From Ktedonobacter sp. SOSP1-85 (GTDB lineage: Bacteria; Chloroflexota; Ktedonobacteria; Ktedonobacterales; Ktedonobacteraceae), in the NCBI RefSeq assembly GCF_016587415.1, contig NZ_BNJI01000001.1:1217501-1281500 (forward strand): 64,000 nucleotides of DNA, written 5' to 3'. Below, piece by piece: positions 43,213-52,624 of this stretch (position 1 is the first letter of the stretch; every line of letters starts with the position of its first letter). The position numbers were made by a program, and so were the translations under genes. The notes beneath the pieces are model-generated. The model was given only the letters and a program-made list of their open reading frames with translations. It did not search any database and had not been told where the DNA came from.

Positions 43213-43881
43213 TTAGATCAGACCCTGGCGCATCGCCTCCGCGACAGCGTGAGCACGATCAGTAACTTGCAATTTCCGGTAAATGTCCTGCATTTTCCGT
43301 TTCACTTGAACCTCGCTCCAGAAATGCTGCTGGCCAATTTCTTTATTGGTATACCCTTTAGAGACTAGATGAATAAGTTCGATCTCTATGGAGCTTAGTC
43401 CTCGACTCAGGCGATTCTGCTCTTTGGCGAGCCGATGAAATTCAACTATGATCTGCGTCACAGCCTGTGATTTACCAACAACACGTTCACCGCTTTGTAT
43501 GGCAAGCAAGGCTTCTCGCATATCATCGATTGATAATGTTTTTTGCAAATAGCCGTGGACGCCAATACTCAGGGCTTCAAACAACCGTTTCTCGTCATTA
43601 GGACCAGCGAATAAGACGATTCGAGCATTTGAAGGTTTTCTCAATAATTGTTTGGCTATATCTAATCCATTCGTGGTTTCCATGGAGATATCAATCAAAA
43701 CAATATCGGGCGCTAATTCTGCTACCAGTTCGAGCGCGGCCTTCCCATTTTCCGTCTCTCCTACTATTTCAAAGTCGTTTTTGTCGTTGAGCATTTTCTG
43801 TATGCCTTGACGCAAAATTATATGATCAGCGACAACTACCAAACGAACAGATACCTTCTTGTAGATCGAGTTCGTTTCCAT
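43213..43881 (-). CDS. NarL/FixJ-type response regulator
   Basis: A 222-residue regulator with an N-terminal receiver domain (VVVADHIILRQGIQK, acceptor aspartate in DIVLIDISMETTNG, lysine in YLQKTLS) and a C-terminal LuxR-type helix-turn-helix (LSSIEIELIHLVSKGYTNKE onward, ending in YRKLQVTDRAHAVAEA). The first acidic pair of the receiver is reduced to ADH, which may alter Mg2+ binding. ATG at 43881 is preferred over the upstream GTG at 43902. No kinase is adjacent; the PAS kinase at 26557 is an orphan that could in principle pair with it. Confidence 0.9.
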   Translation of the reverse strand: METNSIYKKVSVRLVVVADHIILRQGIQKMLNDKNDFEIVGETENGKAALELVAELAPDIVLIDISMETTNGLDIAKQLLRKPSNARIVLFAGPNDEKRLFEALSIGVHGYLQKTLSIDDMREALLAIQSGERVVGKSQAVTQIIVEFHRLAKEQNRLSRGLSSIEIELIHLVSKGYTNKEIGQQHFWSEVQVKRKMQDIYRKLQVTDRAHAVAEAMRQGLI

Positions 43882-45238
43882 ATGCACGTACCTGCCTCGC
43901 ACTTGGATATCACTGTACTACTTGTACCACTGCCTCTGGTCTATTTCGCATCCTGAGGAAACAGAGTCACAAAGGCAGACAAAAACGGGAAACAAAAACA
44001 AAATCTAATGTTCCATAAGCGTCTGGTAATGGAGATCCAGTTCTTTCTGAGGATTTGCGGAACACTCCACAAAACATAGTGGTCGCTTCGGTGCGTACTC
44101 AACCTGAGACAAAAAGCAATCAGTCGTGCGTCCAAAATTATCTCTGAGGTTAATGTGCCCCCCTGGCACCAGGCTTATGATAAGTGTGCATCACATGTGC
44201 TTTATCCCTAAACTTGGACACTGTTTAGGAGACAAGTTTCAAGGCACTCAGCTATCTACAATGCTTCAAACCTCAGTAGGCAGTCGAGAATTGAGCGCTA
44301 AGCGAAACCCTTTTCGGCACGTATACGAGATCGAGAAAGCGCGCAATATGAGTCCTAGTATCCTCCAAGTCCTCATATTCATGCAGATAGACGTCCTCCT
44401 CTTTGAGGGGTCCATGTAAAGAGATCAATGTAGGCAGGCATTTTCAGTTGATCTCCCACATGCTGCTATAACTGATTCGTATCCGTGCTTCTGCAACAAC
44501 GAGGCTAACCGGGTTACCGCATATTGCATGCCCTGATCCAGGCGGCGGATCTCCGGGCGACGCTGCTGGAAAGCGCGCTTTGTTGGCATTCCCTCTAGTT
44601 CGTGGATCGGCAAAGACCTGGGGAGCTCGTTCTCAAATTATATCACGCCAATGATACACCAGATTGGAAGCCACTTCATATTCTCGGCAAATCTAGATCA
44701 AGGACCATTGCCCTTTGAACAGTTGTAGCACGATCCTCATTTTCAGGATTGCATCGTACTACTTGCACTTGCTTTTGCACCTACTTATACCAGCAATTTA
44801 GCATCTCTGCCTTGAATTCTGGCTAATGTTATTTTTGCCGTGAAACTATTATCACTATATCACATCCATTTAAATGTTTCCATATTCCGGGTTATATTAT
44901 GGTGCACCTTTGGTGCATATTTGGTGGCGTCTACACTGGGGTTGATTTGGTATCCTTTTCGGCTTATTTGCCTTCGAGATGAGGTTGGCAACTGCCTATA
45001 TGAGAAACGCTCGTAGAAAGAATTTTGGCAACCGATGATTGGGAAGGAAGGTCACACGTGATTCTAGTGAAAAGAGCAGGGCAATTGCAGCTTCATTTTA
45101 TGAGAGATGAGATTGCCCTGGTGAAAAGCGGAATGGTGTACGCTCAGACTTTGATTGGGGGGAGTTTCATTGTTTCCTCATCCTCCTCATCAAGGATATT
45201 TTCCATGGTGCTGCGTAGGTGTTCTCTTTGAAAACGCC
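43882..45238. other. 1.36-kb gene-poor region
   Basis: No frame here has a ribosome binding site together with a recognisable product. Short frames at 44126-44419 (plus), 44425-44613 (minus) and 45025-45231 (plus) show no family resemblance. Codon-like stretches at 44430-44620 could be the relic of a lost gene. A small tandem motif (TTTGGTGCA-like) occurs at about 44900-44930. Confidence 0.45.
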
Positions 45239-46303
45239 TTAAGAGATAGTTGGTGAGGAGGCCTGTGAGATATCTTGGGAGTCATTTTGGGGACGCATTT
45301 TCAAGGCGGCAGAAATGGTCAGGCCCAGGCTTTTCAGACAGACCAGACCGGAGACACACATGAGCACAGCGGACCAGGGGTGAGAAACAAGAAACATGGC
45401 CGTCACCTTGTCAGCGGGGAAATGGAGGAGTCCGGTAAAGACCAGCAGGCCCACAATTTCGTTGCTGCCAACACGGCCAGGTGTAGTTGGAAGGATGAAG
45501 GACATATTGAAGACGGTATAGCCGAAGATGGCAGCCCCAAACGACATTGGCAGGCCAATGGCCCAGAAGACAAACATGGCAAAGAGGCCATCACAAATTA
45601 CCGCCACACAGGTCAGAGAGATTGCGGGGAGAAAGATCCTGGGGCGACTGGCGGCAACAATCAATGAGTCGACCAGGTTGGTTGCGAAGGCCTCGATCTT
45701 GCTGGAAAATTTTCTGGGAAGCAAGCCTAAAGTGGCATGGAGCAGCTTGATAGCAGTTGCACGCTTCCAGATAGTCAGGCCGACAAAAGCAACCAGGCCG
45801 ACAAAGACGCCAGCGACGGTGCCCATGATTACCCAGAGTTTGAGATCCATTTGCAGACCGAGGAATGGCACAATGATCATAATAATCAGTGCAGGCAACA
45901 GGTCCAGGGATCGATCCACGGTGACCGAAGGCAGCGAACTACTCACAGGGATATTGTGTGTGCGCTTGAGAATGAGCGAGCGCGCCAGTTCGCCACTTCC
46001 AGTCACCAGCAGGAAGTTGATAAAAGTACTCACCAGGACCAGGCGCACAGCCGTGCTAGTTTTCACCTGGTCATTCGGATTCAGGAAGAGTTTCCAACGC
46101 GCGCCGCGAATGGCGAAGGCCAGGATGAAGAAGGCGCCTGAGAGGAGAGTGAAGGTTATGCCGGCGGGGGTCATAATATGCTGCTGAACCAGGTAGAGGC
46201 TCGAAGCCAGATTGACAAAGCGAGAAATTGGCAATAATAAGGCGACGCCTATCAAGAGACCAATAATAACTTTGACAGCAGGAGAGTTTAGCGCACGTTT
46301 CAT
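45239..46303 (-). CDS. AglD/UPF0104-type membrane protein (lysyl-PG synthase TM-like)
   Basis: A 354-residue protein with about eight membrane segments. Conserved family features are SGELARSLILKR, TVDRSLDLLPALI and FILPTTPGRVGSNE, characteristic of the flippase-like/UPF0104 domain found in MprF, AglD and HpnL. Members lacking the synthase domain, as here, are linked to transfer or flipping of glycolipids or terpenoid lipids. It follows the SDR gene at 46346 by 42 bp in the same direction and is last in the minus-strand lipid/sugar cluster. Confidence 0.88.
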   Translation of the reverse strand: MKRALNSPAVKVIIGLLIGVALLLPISRFVNLASSLYLVQQHIMTPAGITFTLLSGAFFILAFAIRGARWKLFLNPNDQVKTSTAVRLVLVSTFINFLLVTGSGELARSLILKRTHNIPVSSSLPSVTVDRSLDLLPALIIMIIVPFLGLQMDLKLWVIMGTVAGVFVGLVAFVGLTIWKRATAIKLLHATLGLLPRKFSSKIEAFATNLVDSLIVAASRPRIFLPAISLTCVAVICDGLFAMFVFWAIGLPMSFGAAIFGYTVFNMSFILPTTPGRVGSNEIVGLLVFTGLLHFPADKVTAMFLVSHPWSAVLMCVSGLVCLKSLGLTISAALKMRPQNDSQDISQASSPTIS

Positions 46304-46345
46304 GCCTATCTACTTTCTCATTATGCAAACAAGATAACATAATGT

Positions 46346-47335
46346 TTAGCTTGCTAAAAGACCGTGTTTTTCATACCAGGCAGCAGTTTGTTTCAGACCT
46401 TCTTCGAGTTCCACTCTGGGGGAGTATCCCAACTCGGCCCTGGCCCGGCTGATGTCATAGACGCGGCTGTTCGTCAGGAACTCGACTCGGCTGCGCGTCA
46501 GGGGAGCTTTCTCTCCTTGCAAACCAGGAGTAATAGCGAAGATGTCTGAGGCCAGCCTAGCCAGCCAGAGCGGAATACTTCCCCCAGGCAGGTTGCGATC
46601 CATCGACTTTGCTATCGCGGTCGCCAGCTGGTGCATGCTCACAACCTGGTTACCAGCGATATTGTAGGCCTGCCCGAGTGACTTTTCGGATTCGGCGCTT
46701 AGCAAAAAAGCGGAGACCATGTCATCGATATAGACTGGATGAAGGCACGATTTCCCGCCAGCAATTACACGAAAAAAACCTTTTTGAATAGTGCGAAAAA
46801 AACCGAGCAGGTGGAGATCGCCAGGACCGTAGACCAGCCCCGGCCGAACGACGCTGACCGGCAATCCTTGCTCCTGAAAAACTTTAAGCGCCAGCTGCTC
46901 TCCCTCCAGTTTTGTACGCTCATAGGGATTGGTAGGCGCCAAAGGAGCATCTTCAGCCGCAGGTGTTGGCCCGGTGACACCGTGGACGCCGGTAGTGCTG
47001 ACATGAACAATCTTTCGTAGGCTTGACTGGCTCTGGCATGCGTTGAGTAATGTGCGTGTGCCTTCGACATGCGTCTGATAATAGAGCGCTGCCGGAGTCG
47101 CGGGATGATAGAGTCGACCAGCAAGGTGATAAAGTGTATCAACGCCTCCAACCGCCAGCTGCACCTGTCTGGCGTTGGTAATGTCCCCTGATATGATTTC
47201 CACCTTCTCGCCAAATTGCTCACGCGCTTTCCTGGAATCGCGAACGAGCACGCGCACTTTTTGCTGGCGCTTGATCAATTCGACCACCAATGCGCTGCCT
47301 AAGAAGCCGGTGGCCCCTGTCACCAGGATCGTCAT
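46346..47335 (-). CDS. NAD-dependent epimerase/dehydratase (extended SDR)
   Basis: A 329-residue extended short-chain dehydrogenase/reductase. NAD(P)-binding motif GATGFLGS at the N-terminus, then HLAG, STTGVHG and the catalytic YERTK; the C-terminal PGLVYGPGD and IDDMVSAFLL belong to the substrate domain. Related enzymes act on nucleotide sugars or on 3-beta-hydroxysteroid/terpenoid substrates (HpnA, dihydroflavonol reductase type). It lies between a GT2 gene and the AglD-type gene, and two paralogues follow at 50399 and 51492, so several ketoreductions or epimerisations on one glycolipid are conceivable. Confidence 0.9.
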   Translation of the reverse strand: MTILVTGATGFLGSALVVELIKRQQKVRVLVRDSRKAREQFGEKVEIISGDITNARQVQLAVGGVDTLYHLAGRLYHPATPAALYYQTHVEGTRTLLNACQSQSSLRKIVHVSTTGVHGVTGPTPAAEDAPLAPTNPYERTKLEGEQLALKVFQEQGLPVSVVRPGLVYGPGDLHLLGFFRTIQKGFFRVIAGGKSCLHPVYIDDMVSAFLLSAESEKSLGQAYNIAGNQVVSMHQLATAIAKSMDRNLPGGSIPLWLARLASDIFAITPGLQGEKAPLTRSRVEFLTNSRVYDISRARAELGYSPRVELEEGLKQTAAWYEKHGLLAS

Positions 47336-47424
47336 ACGGTACTCCTTACTTTCTGCTCACAAGCTGCTACAAGCGCTTCGAAGATCGCCTTCATGCCTTT
47401 TGTTTCTTCTACTTTTCTATTTAT

Positions 47425-48807
47425 TTAGAGAATCGTTTCGCCCACACCCGTAGCAATTCGTGTCTCGGTTACCAGCGGGCTTGTTATGGTTATATTGTTG
47501 TGTTTCCCCTTAAATGTCAGAGAGCTATACACGGCCATCATCTTGACCTTTCGTCCGTGTGTACTAATGCGCACAGGCGTGCTTTGTACGATTTCTTGGA
47601 TCTGCCTGGAGATCTCTTCCACTTCACTTTGTTCAGCCCGGATAATGGCGGTCAGGATACCAGCTTCGCTGATCGAAAGGGCAAGTTTGCCGACGGAGTG
47701 TACCTGGCTGCGGAGCACAGGAAAGAGTTTGCGTACCGCCTCTGTGGCATCGCGGTCATTGCTATCAGGATTCAGGAGGTTACCTTCAGGGTCATCTAGA
47801 ATGAAGCGAAAGATAATCACACTCACAACGTCACTCAAGCGTCGCAACATGCGTTTATCTGCATCCAGGTCCTTGGTGGATTCCACCATTTGCCAGATAT
47901 GATGCTCCCGCTTGTGCAGGTAGTCGTAGTAACCTTGCAGACGAGCCATGCCTTCGAGACATATTGTTCCCAGCGTCCAGAGCATCTGTTTGGGACCGCT
48001 CCTCGTAAAATCGCGATGCCGCAGCAACTCGCGGAAGATCGAGGCGGTTTTCATGGTCGAAGCTTCGTAATGCTGCTGATCGCGCACCTGCAAATGACCC
48101 GCGTAAATGCGGCGGCGCTGTTTTAGAAAATCGTACATATTTAGCGGACCCTTGTTATAGACAACACAACCAGGCTCGTAGATCGTCTTATACCCAAGCT
48201 GAGAAATGAGCGCCTGTATCGATATTTCGTCAACAGCACTACCGGTTGGAATGCCCGAAATGACGTTTCTGAAGGCGATTACTTCGCCCAACTTCGGCTG
48301 GATTCGCGCCATGCGATCGTGCAGACGCCAGAGCAGATGGACGGCATGGCCCATAAAAGTCTCCTGGTCATTTACCGGGACTGGGCGACCTCCAACCATG
48401 CCGATAGTCGTGTCTCTGAGTGGTGCGCAGAGGTTATTCAATGCGCCATCAGCTGGAATAACATCTGCTCCTATTAGAATGACTATTTTACATTTTGCCT
48501 GTTTGAGAAATAGATTGATCGCAGAAGCCTTGCCTTCACGTTTTTCCTGAATACACAAGTGTACGCGTGGCTCTGTGCGGGCAATTTCCATGACAATCGG
48601 TATAGTACGGTCGGTGCATCCACTGGCCACAACAATGATTTCTTTGATGTGCAGGGCTGGACCTTGCTGCGCCAGAACCAGATTGATAGTGTGGGCGATA
48701 TTGGCCTCTTCGTTGTAAGCCATGATACCGACACTACAACTGCACACGTCCTCATCTTGTTTCATGCCAGCAGTTTCGTCATTTTGGAATACATACTGGT
48801 CTTGCAT
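47425..48807 (-). CDS. GT2 glycosyltransferase with C-terminal GGDEF-like extension
   Basis: A 460-residue protein. The N-terminal 250 residues are a family 2 glycosyltransferase: VGIMAYNEEANIAHTIN, VVASGCTDRT, IGADVIPADGAL in place of the DxD region and a KQRRRIYAGH near residue 230. The last ~130 residues (from about DVVSVIIFRF) have a helix/strand pattern ending in an EVEEISRQIQEIVQ helix and strands, which resembles a degenerate GGDEF fold without the GGDEF motif; this is inference. No membrane helices beyond weak ones. It sits between the radical SAM and SDR genes and shares their direction. Confidence 0.8.
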   Translation of the reverse strand: MQDQYVFQNDETAGMKQDEDVCSCSVGIMAYNEEANIAHTINLVLAQQGPALHIKEIIVVASGCTDRTIPIVMEIARTEPRVHLCIQEKREGKASAINLFLKQAKCKIVILIGADVIPADGALNNLCAPLRDTTIGMVGGRPVPVNDQETFMGHAVHLLWRLHDRMARIQPKLGEVIAFRNVISGIPTGSAVDEISIQALISQLGYKTIYEPGCVVYNKGPLNMYDFLKQRRRIYAGHLQVRDQQHYEASTMKTASIFRELLRHRDFTRSGPKQMLWTLGTICLEGMARLQGYYDYLHKREHHIWQMVESTKDLDADKRMLRRLSDVVSVIIFRFILDDPEGNLLNPDSNDRDATEAVRKLFPVLRSQVHSVGKLALSISEAGILTAIIRAEQSEVEEISRQIQEIVQSTPVRISTHGRKVKMMAVYSSLTFKGKHNNITITSPLVTETRIATGVGETIL

Positions 48808-48867
48808 GATTCAGCCTCTAAATCTCACTATTCATCCTCAAAAAGACACGATATAATAGCGTTCTCG

Positions 48868-50121
48868 CTAATCATTGGCACACCCATCCTGTACGTCAGT
48901 GGCGTTTAGCATCGGCAGGCTACGTGGAGCGCGATGGCCGTTGCCGTTGCTGCTGACTGCCACGGCTGTATCGGTAGCACTGAGCACTGGCAGGCTGCGT
49001 CGTTTGCTGGAAGATCTACCAGGGAGCCTTTCGGCGACAATCTCTTTGCCGACCTGTGTGGCCACGCCGGCCAGAGTAGGAGTATGGCAGACCATATTGG
49101 TATAGGCTGCGTTAGCTAGAGGGCAATGGCATTCACCAGCTTTAATGCTCTGGCGCAACTCATTGGCCTTGCTGGTCATCCAGGCCGAGCGGAAATCATA
49201 GTTGTGTTCGCGCAGGTTGCCAACCGACTCCGCACGGATACAGCAGGTCCAGACATCACCGTTCGGGGCAATCTGCGCGGATGCCACACCAGCCATGCAG
49301 GGAATGATCTGGCGCTGCTCAACCAGAGTGCGTTTCACCATATCGTAATAGCGGTCCCGGAAGGCCTGCGTTATCTTGGAGACGCCGCTGAACTCAGCAT
49401 TACGAATGCCCTGCTGCAAGCGCTCGATCACCGGCTGATACTTCTCGATCGGAGGGGTAATGCCCATGCCTACTGTGTCCAGTTCAACGCGCTCTTCCGC
49501 GATTTCGCTGATGAACGAATCGGGCTTGAGCTCGTCGCGCACAAATGAATAGATATTTTCAAATTCATGCACATTAAAGTTTGAGATAACCGTATGAACG
49601 CCCAGCGTGAAGTTTTTATAGCGCCCCTTCAAGTTCTTCAGACCTGCATATGTGCGCATGGCCCGCTCAAAGTTTCCTTTGACACCTCGGATGATGTCAT
49701 GCTTTTCGCCCACGCCATCCAGGGACAGGTTAATAATTACTTCGCTAGTTGGCGCAGCCAGCAAGACCTGTTCGATGCGACCAGGGATGATACTGTCCTG
49801 AATGCCGTTAGTTGGGATATTAATGATGCCGGGCCGACAATGGCGATAGGCCGAGGCTACCATATCTGGCAGATCTTTGCGCAGGGTTGGTTCACCACCG
49901 CTGAACGTAAACCAGTAGGCATCTCTGCCAATTGATGCGAATGTTTTTTCATATTCTTCCAGCGTGAAATCATCATTCGGTCTTTGCCAAACATTACATG
50001 TTTTACAGCGTGAATTGCAGCGGTAGCTGACGCTGATAGTATAGTTCATAGGAAGCGCCAGCGGCTTTCCAAGTGCATACGATGCTTGCATCTTTGCTAT
50101 TTTAGGCAATACTTCGAGCAT
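48868..50121 (-). CDS. radical SAM protein with SPASM-like C-terminus
   Basis: A 417-residue radical SAM enzyme. The cluster motif CxxxCxxC is RCNSRCKTC; TFSGGEPTLRKDL is the GGE motif. The second half has IPCMAGVASAQIAPNGDVWTC (quoted to show CMAG and the following CC) and a later CHCPLANAAYTNMVCH, indicating a SPASM/Twitch-like auxiliary Fe-S site. The C-terminal ~55 residues are disordered and repeat the phrase SLPxLxATD twice. ATG at 50121 follows GGGAG; the in-frame TTG at 50175 is rejected. The reaction is unknown; neighbours suggest lipid or sugar modification. Confidence 0.87.
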   Translation of the reverse strand: MLEVLPKIAKMQASYALGKPLALPMNYTISVSYRCNSRCKTCNVWQRPNDDFTLEEYEKTFASIGRDAYWFTFSGGEPTLRKDLPDMVASAYRHCRPGIINIPTNGIQDSIIPGRIEQVLLAAPTSEVIINLSLDGVGEKHDIIRGVKGNFERAMRTYAGLKNLKGRYKNFTLGVHTVISNFNVHEFENIYSFVRDELKPDSFISEIAEERVELDTVGMGITPPIEKYQPVIERLQQGIRNAEFSGVSKITQAFRDRYYDMVKRTLVEQRQIIPCMAGVASAQIAPNGDVWTCCIRAESVGNLREHNYDFRSAWMTSKANELRQSIKAGECHCPLANAAYTNMVCHTPTLAGVATQVGKEIVAERLPGRSSSKRRSLPVLSATDTAVAVSSNGNGHRAPRSLPMLNATDVQDGCAND

Positions 50122-50398
50122 ATTTTTCTCCCTGTTAAACTGGTCAAATTCCTTGTTTGCCTCTATCCACGACAATCTAGAGCAAGCCAGCGGCTTCTGT
50201 AATCAGTTATTTGCAGACCCCACCCTATGCTCAACCCGCGCATTCAACAAAACACAGGTTAGATAAAAAGATTTTCAGCGACGATTTTGTCTCTCACTCT
50301 CGTAGTGTATTAAAACCTGGGGAAGAAGACTAGCGACAAAGGTATCGCATCAAGCGTACTATCGTATCTTGAGTTTTCCTACATGCTTACTGTGAGTT

Positions 50399-51436
50399 TC
50401 AAGTTCCAGACGAAACAGCTTCGTTTTGTCTGGTCGTGCGACTTTCCCGGTTCAAATACCAGGCGACTCCTTCAGCTACACCACGTTTTACATCGAATTC
50501 GGGATTATAACCTAATTCCTGCCGCGCCCGGTCAATAGAAAATCGCTGATCCCCGCCTAAGAGGGTAATCCCATAGGTGGAAACTGGCGGTGGTGTTTGC
50601 CTCTGAGGGTCTTTGACTTTCCAGATTGTTTCGGCAATCCTGCCCGCCAAATACGCGGCTGAATAAGGATATTGACGCGTGAGATGAGGCACATGGAGTT
50701 CATCGGCAATGAGGTTCAAGTAATCCTCCTGTGTTACCCGCTGATCATTGGCGATGGTATATGCTCGTCCAACGGCATGATTACCAGCGTCTCCGGCTTT
50801 GATCAGGCCTTGAGCCACATCACGTACATACACGACAGGTACAATATTTCTTCCATTACCTAGAATGAAGCCTTTGCCGGATTCGACGAGCTTGACGAAA
50901 CGACCAAAGCTGGCTGTATCACGCGGCCCGTAGATCCATGCGGGACGTATAATCACGACGGGCGCACCGTGCTCTTTGACGCGCTGGAAGATCAGGTGCT
51001 CACTGGAGATTTTGGTGCGGCTATAGGGGTTGTCCTCGGCGTGATAGGGGTTGTCCTCGGTGATAACGCCGCGCAGATGATGGCCATACACAGTAATTGA
51101 GCTGGTATGCACAATGCGTTGTACCCCAGCCTCCATAGCGGCTGCAATCAGGTCAAGCACGCCCCGGACATTGACTGCCTCGTAGGCTGCTTCGGGCCCC
51201 CACGGGCCCGTTTTAGCTGCCACGTGATAGACGCGCTGTATTCCCTGGACAGCACATTTGAGGGAGGTACGATCCGTCAAATCGCCCTGAATGACCTCAA
51301 CACCGGAGAGGGTCTGCAAAAATGTTGGGTCCTGACCATGCTGAATAAACGCGCGCACTTCATCGCCACGTTCGACCAGCATTTCCACGAGATGACCGCC
51401 GAGAAAACCAGCTGCTCCTGTTACGAGTGCTTTCAT
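50399..51436 (-). CDS. extended SDR, sugar or sterol-type dehydrogenase/epimerase
   Basis: A 345-residue enzyme with GAAGFLGGHLVEML, YHVAAKTGPWG, HTSSITVYG and catalytic YSRTK. The PAWIYGPRD and VVYVRDVAQG motifs place it with 3-beta-HSD/HpnA-like SDRs. The segment EDNPYHAEDNPYSR contains a tandem duplication of 7 residues (21 bp near 51025-51060). ATG at 51436 follows AAAGAG. It lies 55 bp downstream of the next SDR gene, with which it shares length and order, so they are recent paralogues or consecutive steps of one pathway. Confidence 0.9.
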   Translation of the reverse strand: MKALVTGAAGFLGGHLVEMLVERGDEVRAFIQHGQDPTFLQTLSGVEVIQGDLTDRTSLKCAVQGIQRVYHVAAKTGPWGPEAAYEAVNVRGVLDLIAAAMEAGVQRIVHTSSITVYGHHLRGVITEDNPYHAEDNPYSRTKISSEHLIFQRVKEHGAPVVIIRPAWIYGPRDTASFGRFVKLVESGKGFILGNGRNIVPVVYVRDVAQGLIKAGDAGNHAVGRAYTIANDQRVTQEDYLNLIADELHVPHLTRQYPYSAAYLAGRIAETIWKVKDPQRQTPPPVSTYGITLLGGDQRFSIDRARQELGYNPEFDVKRGVAEGVAWYLNRESRTTRQNEAVSSGT

Positions 51437-51491
51437 ATGTACTCTTTCCGCTTTCTTAAGAATAGATACGGATCTCTCCAGACAGGGACAC

Positions 51492-52529
51492 TTAGTTTCT
51501 GGCTCCTCCCAGCGGAGCATACTGGCTGGCCTGTGTGACCAGCGGCTGATCCATACCGCCTGAGTTGAACCATGCGGCTGCCAGTTTCAGACCGTCGCGT
51601 AGCGGGACCGCCGGTTCGTAGCCTAGCTCGCGGCGGGCCTTCTCGACGCTATGTTTGTTATCCGAGCCGAACATCAACGCGCCTAAACGGGTCACGATCG
51701 GTTTGGTGCCAGTGATCTTAGCGATGATTTCCGCGCCCATGCTGCCGTAATAGATGGGGAGATAGGGCAGGCGCCGTGTCGGATGTGGCACATCGACATC
51801 ATCCGCGATGGCATTGAAGATCTCCAACTGAGTCATGGGATGATCATTGGTAATGTTATAAATATTACCAGGAGCGTTCTTGTGATAGGTGGCCAGGAGA
51901 AACCCCTGCACAATATCGGTGACGTAGCAGAAAGGCAGCGCGTTGTTGCCGCGTCCAATGATCACGCCTTTGCCAGCTTTGACCCGTTGCGCCATGCGCC
52001 CATAATGCAAGCGGTCACCGGGTCCAAAGAATGTGCCGGGGCGCAGAATAACCGTCTCTACCTTGCTATCCTGCTGCAAGCGTTGAAGCAAGCGATCGCC
52101 TTCCGCTTTGGTGATCCCGTAAGGATCAGGATCGGGTTTCAGCGGATCTTCTTCTGTCATAAAGCGTCCGTGGCCGAGCCCGTAGACCGTATGTGAGCTC
52201 GTATGAACGAAACGACGCACACCCTCGGCTTGGGCGACGCGATAGAGATTTTCGGTGCCCGTCACGTTCACCAGGCGATAATCCGCCAGAGGACGATTCA
52301 CGCCCATCATACCCGCGAGGTGGATAATAACCTCGACGTCCTTCACAGCAGGAGTCAGGGTACTGGCATCCGTCACATCGCCGCGTACTACCTCAACGCC
52401 TTGTGCTTCCAACTTCGAGACATTTTCCACCGGCAGCACCAGCGCGCGAATCTGCTCACCCCGCTGCTGGAGCGATTGCACCAGATGTCCTCCCAACAAG
52501 CCTGTTGCACCGGTCATTAGAATTTTCAT
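51492..52529 (-). CDS. extended SDR, paralogue of the downstream SDR
   Basis: A 345-residue extended SDR with MTGATGLLGGHLVQSL, IHLAGMMGVNRPLAD, HTSSHTVYGLG and YGITK as the catalytic tetrad region. PGTFFGPGD and FCYVTDIVQGFLLA match the 3-beta-HSD/epimerase group. ATG at 52529 follows GGGAG; an in-frame extension to 52598 is rejected. Identical length to the next gene downstream and shared motifs indicate paralogy. It is 95 bp downstream of the DUF362 gene, in the same direction. Confidence 0.9.
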   Translation of the reverse strand: MKILMTGATGLLGGHLVQSLQQRGEQIRALVLPVENVSKLEAQGVEVVRGDVTDASTLTPAVKDVEVIIHLAGMMGVNRPLADYRLVNVTGTENLYRVAQAEGVRRFVHTSSHTVYGLGHGRFMTEEDPLKPDPDPYGITKAEGDRLLQRLQQDSKVETVILRPGTFFGPGDRLHYGRMAQRVKAGKGVIIGRGNNALPFCYVTDIVQGFLLATYHKNAPGNIYNITNDHPMTQLEIFNAIADDVDVPHPTRRLPYLPIYYGSMGAEIIAKITGTKPIVTRLGALMFGSDNKHSVEKARRELGYEPAVPLRDGLKLAAAWFNSGGMDQPLVTQASQYAPLGGARN

Positions 52530-52624
52530 TTCATTTCTCCCACTCTTGTAAAGCATCCACAAGTTGATTGCGTGTATACTTTGATTTGTAAAGTTCATAG
52601 TTGTCTGAAGTTTACTGATATAAC

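Noticed and set aside
43882..45238. Insertion-sequence remnant
   Set aside because: No transposase motif, terminal inverted repeats or target duplication could be found; the short frames match nothing I recognise.
50440..50470. tRNA-like GGTTCAAAT motif
   Set aside because: It lies inside the SDR coding region and no cloverleaf can be drawn around it.
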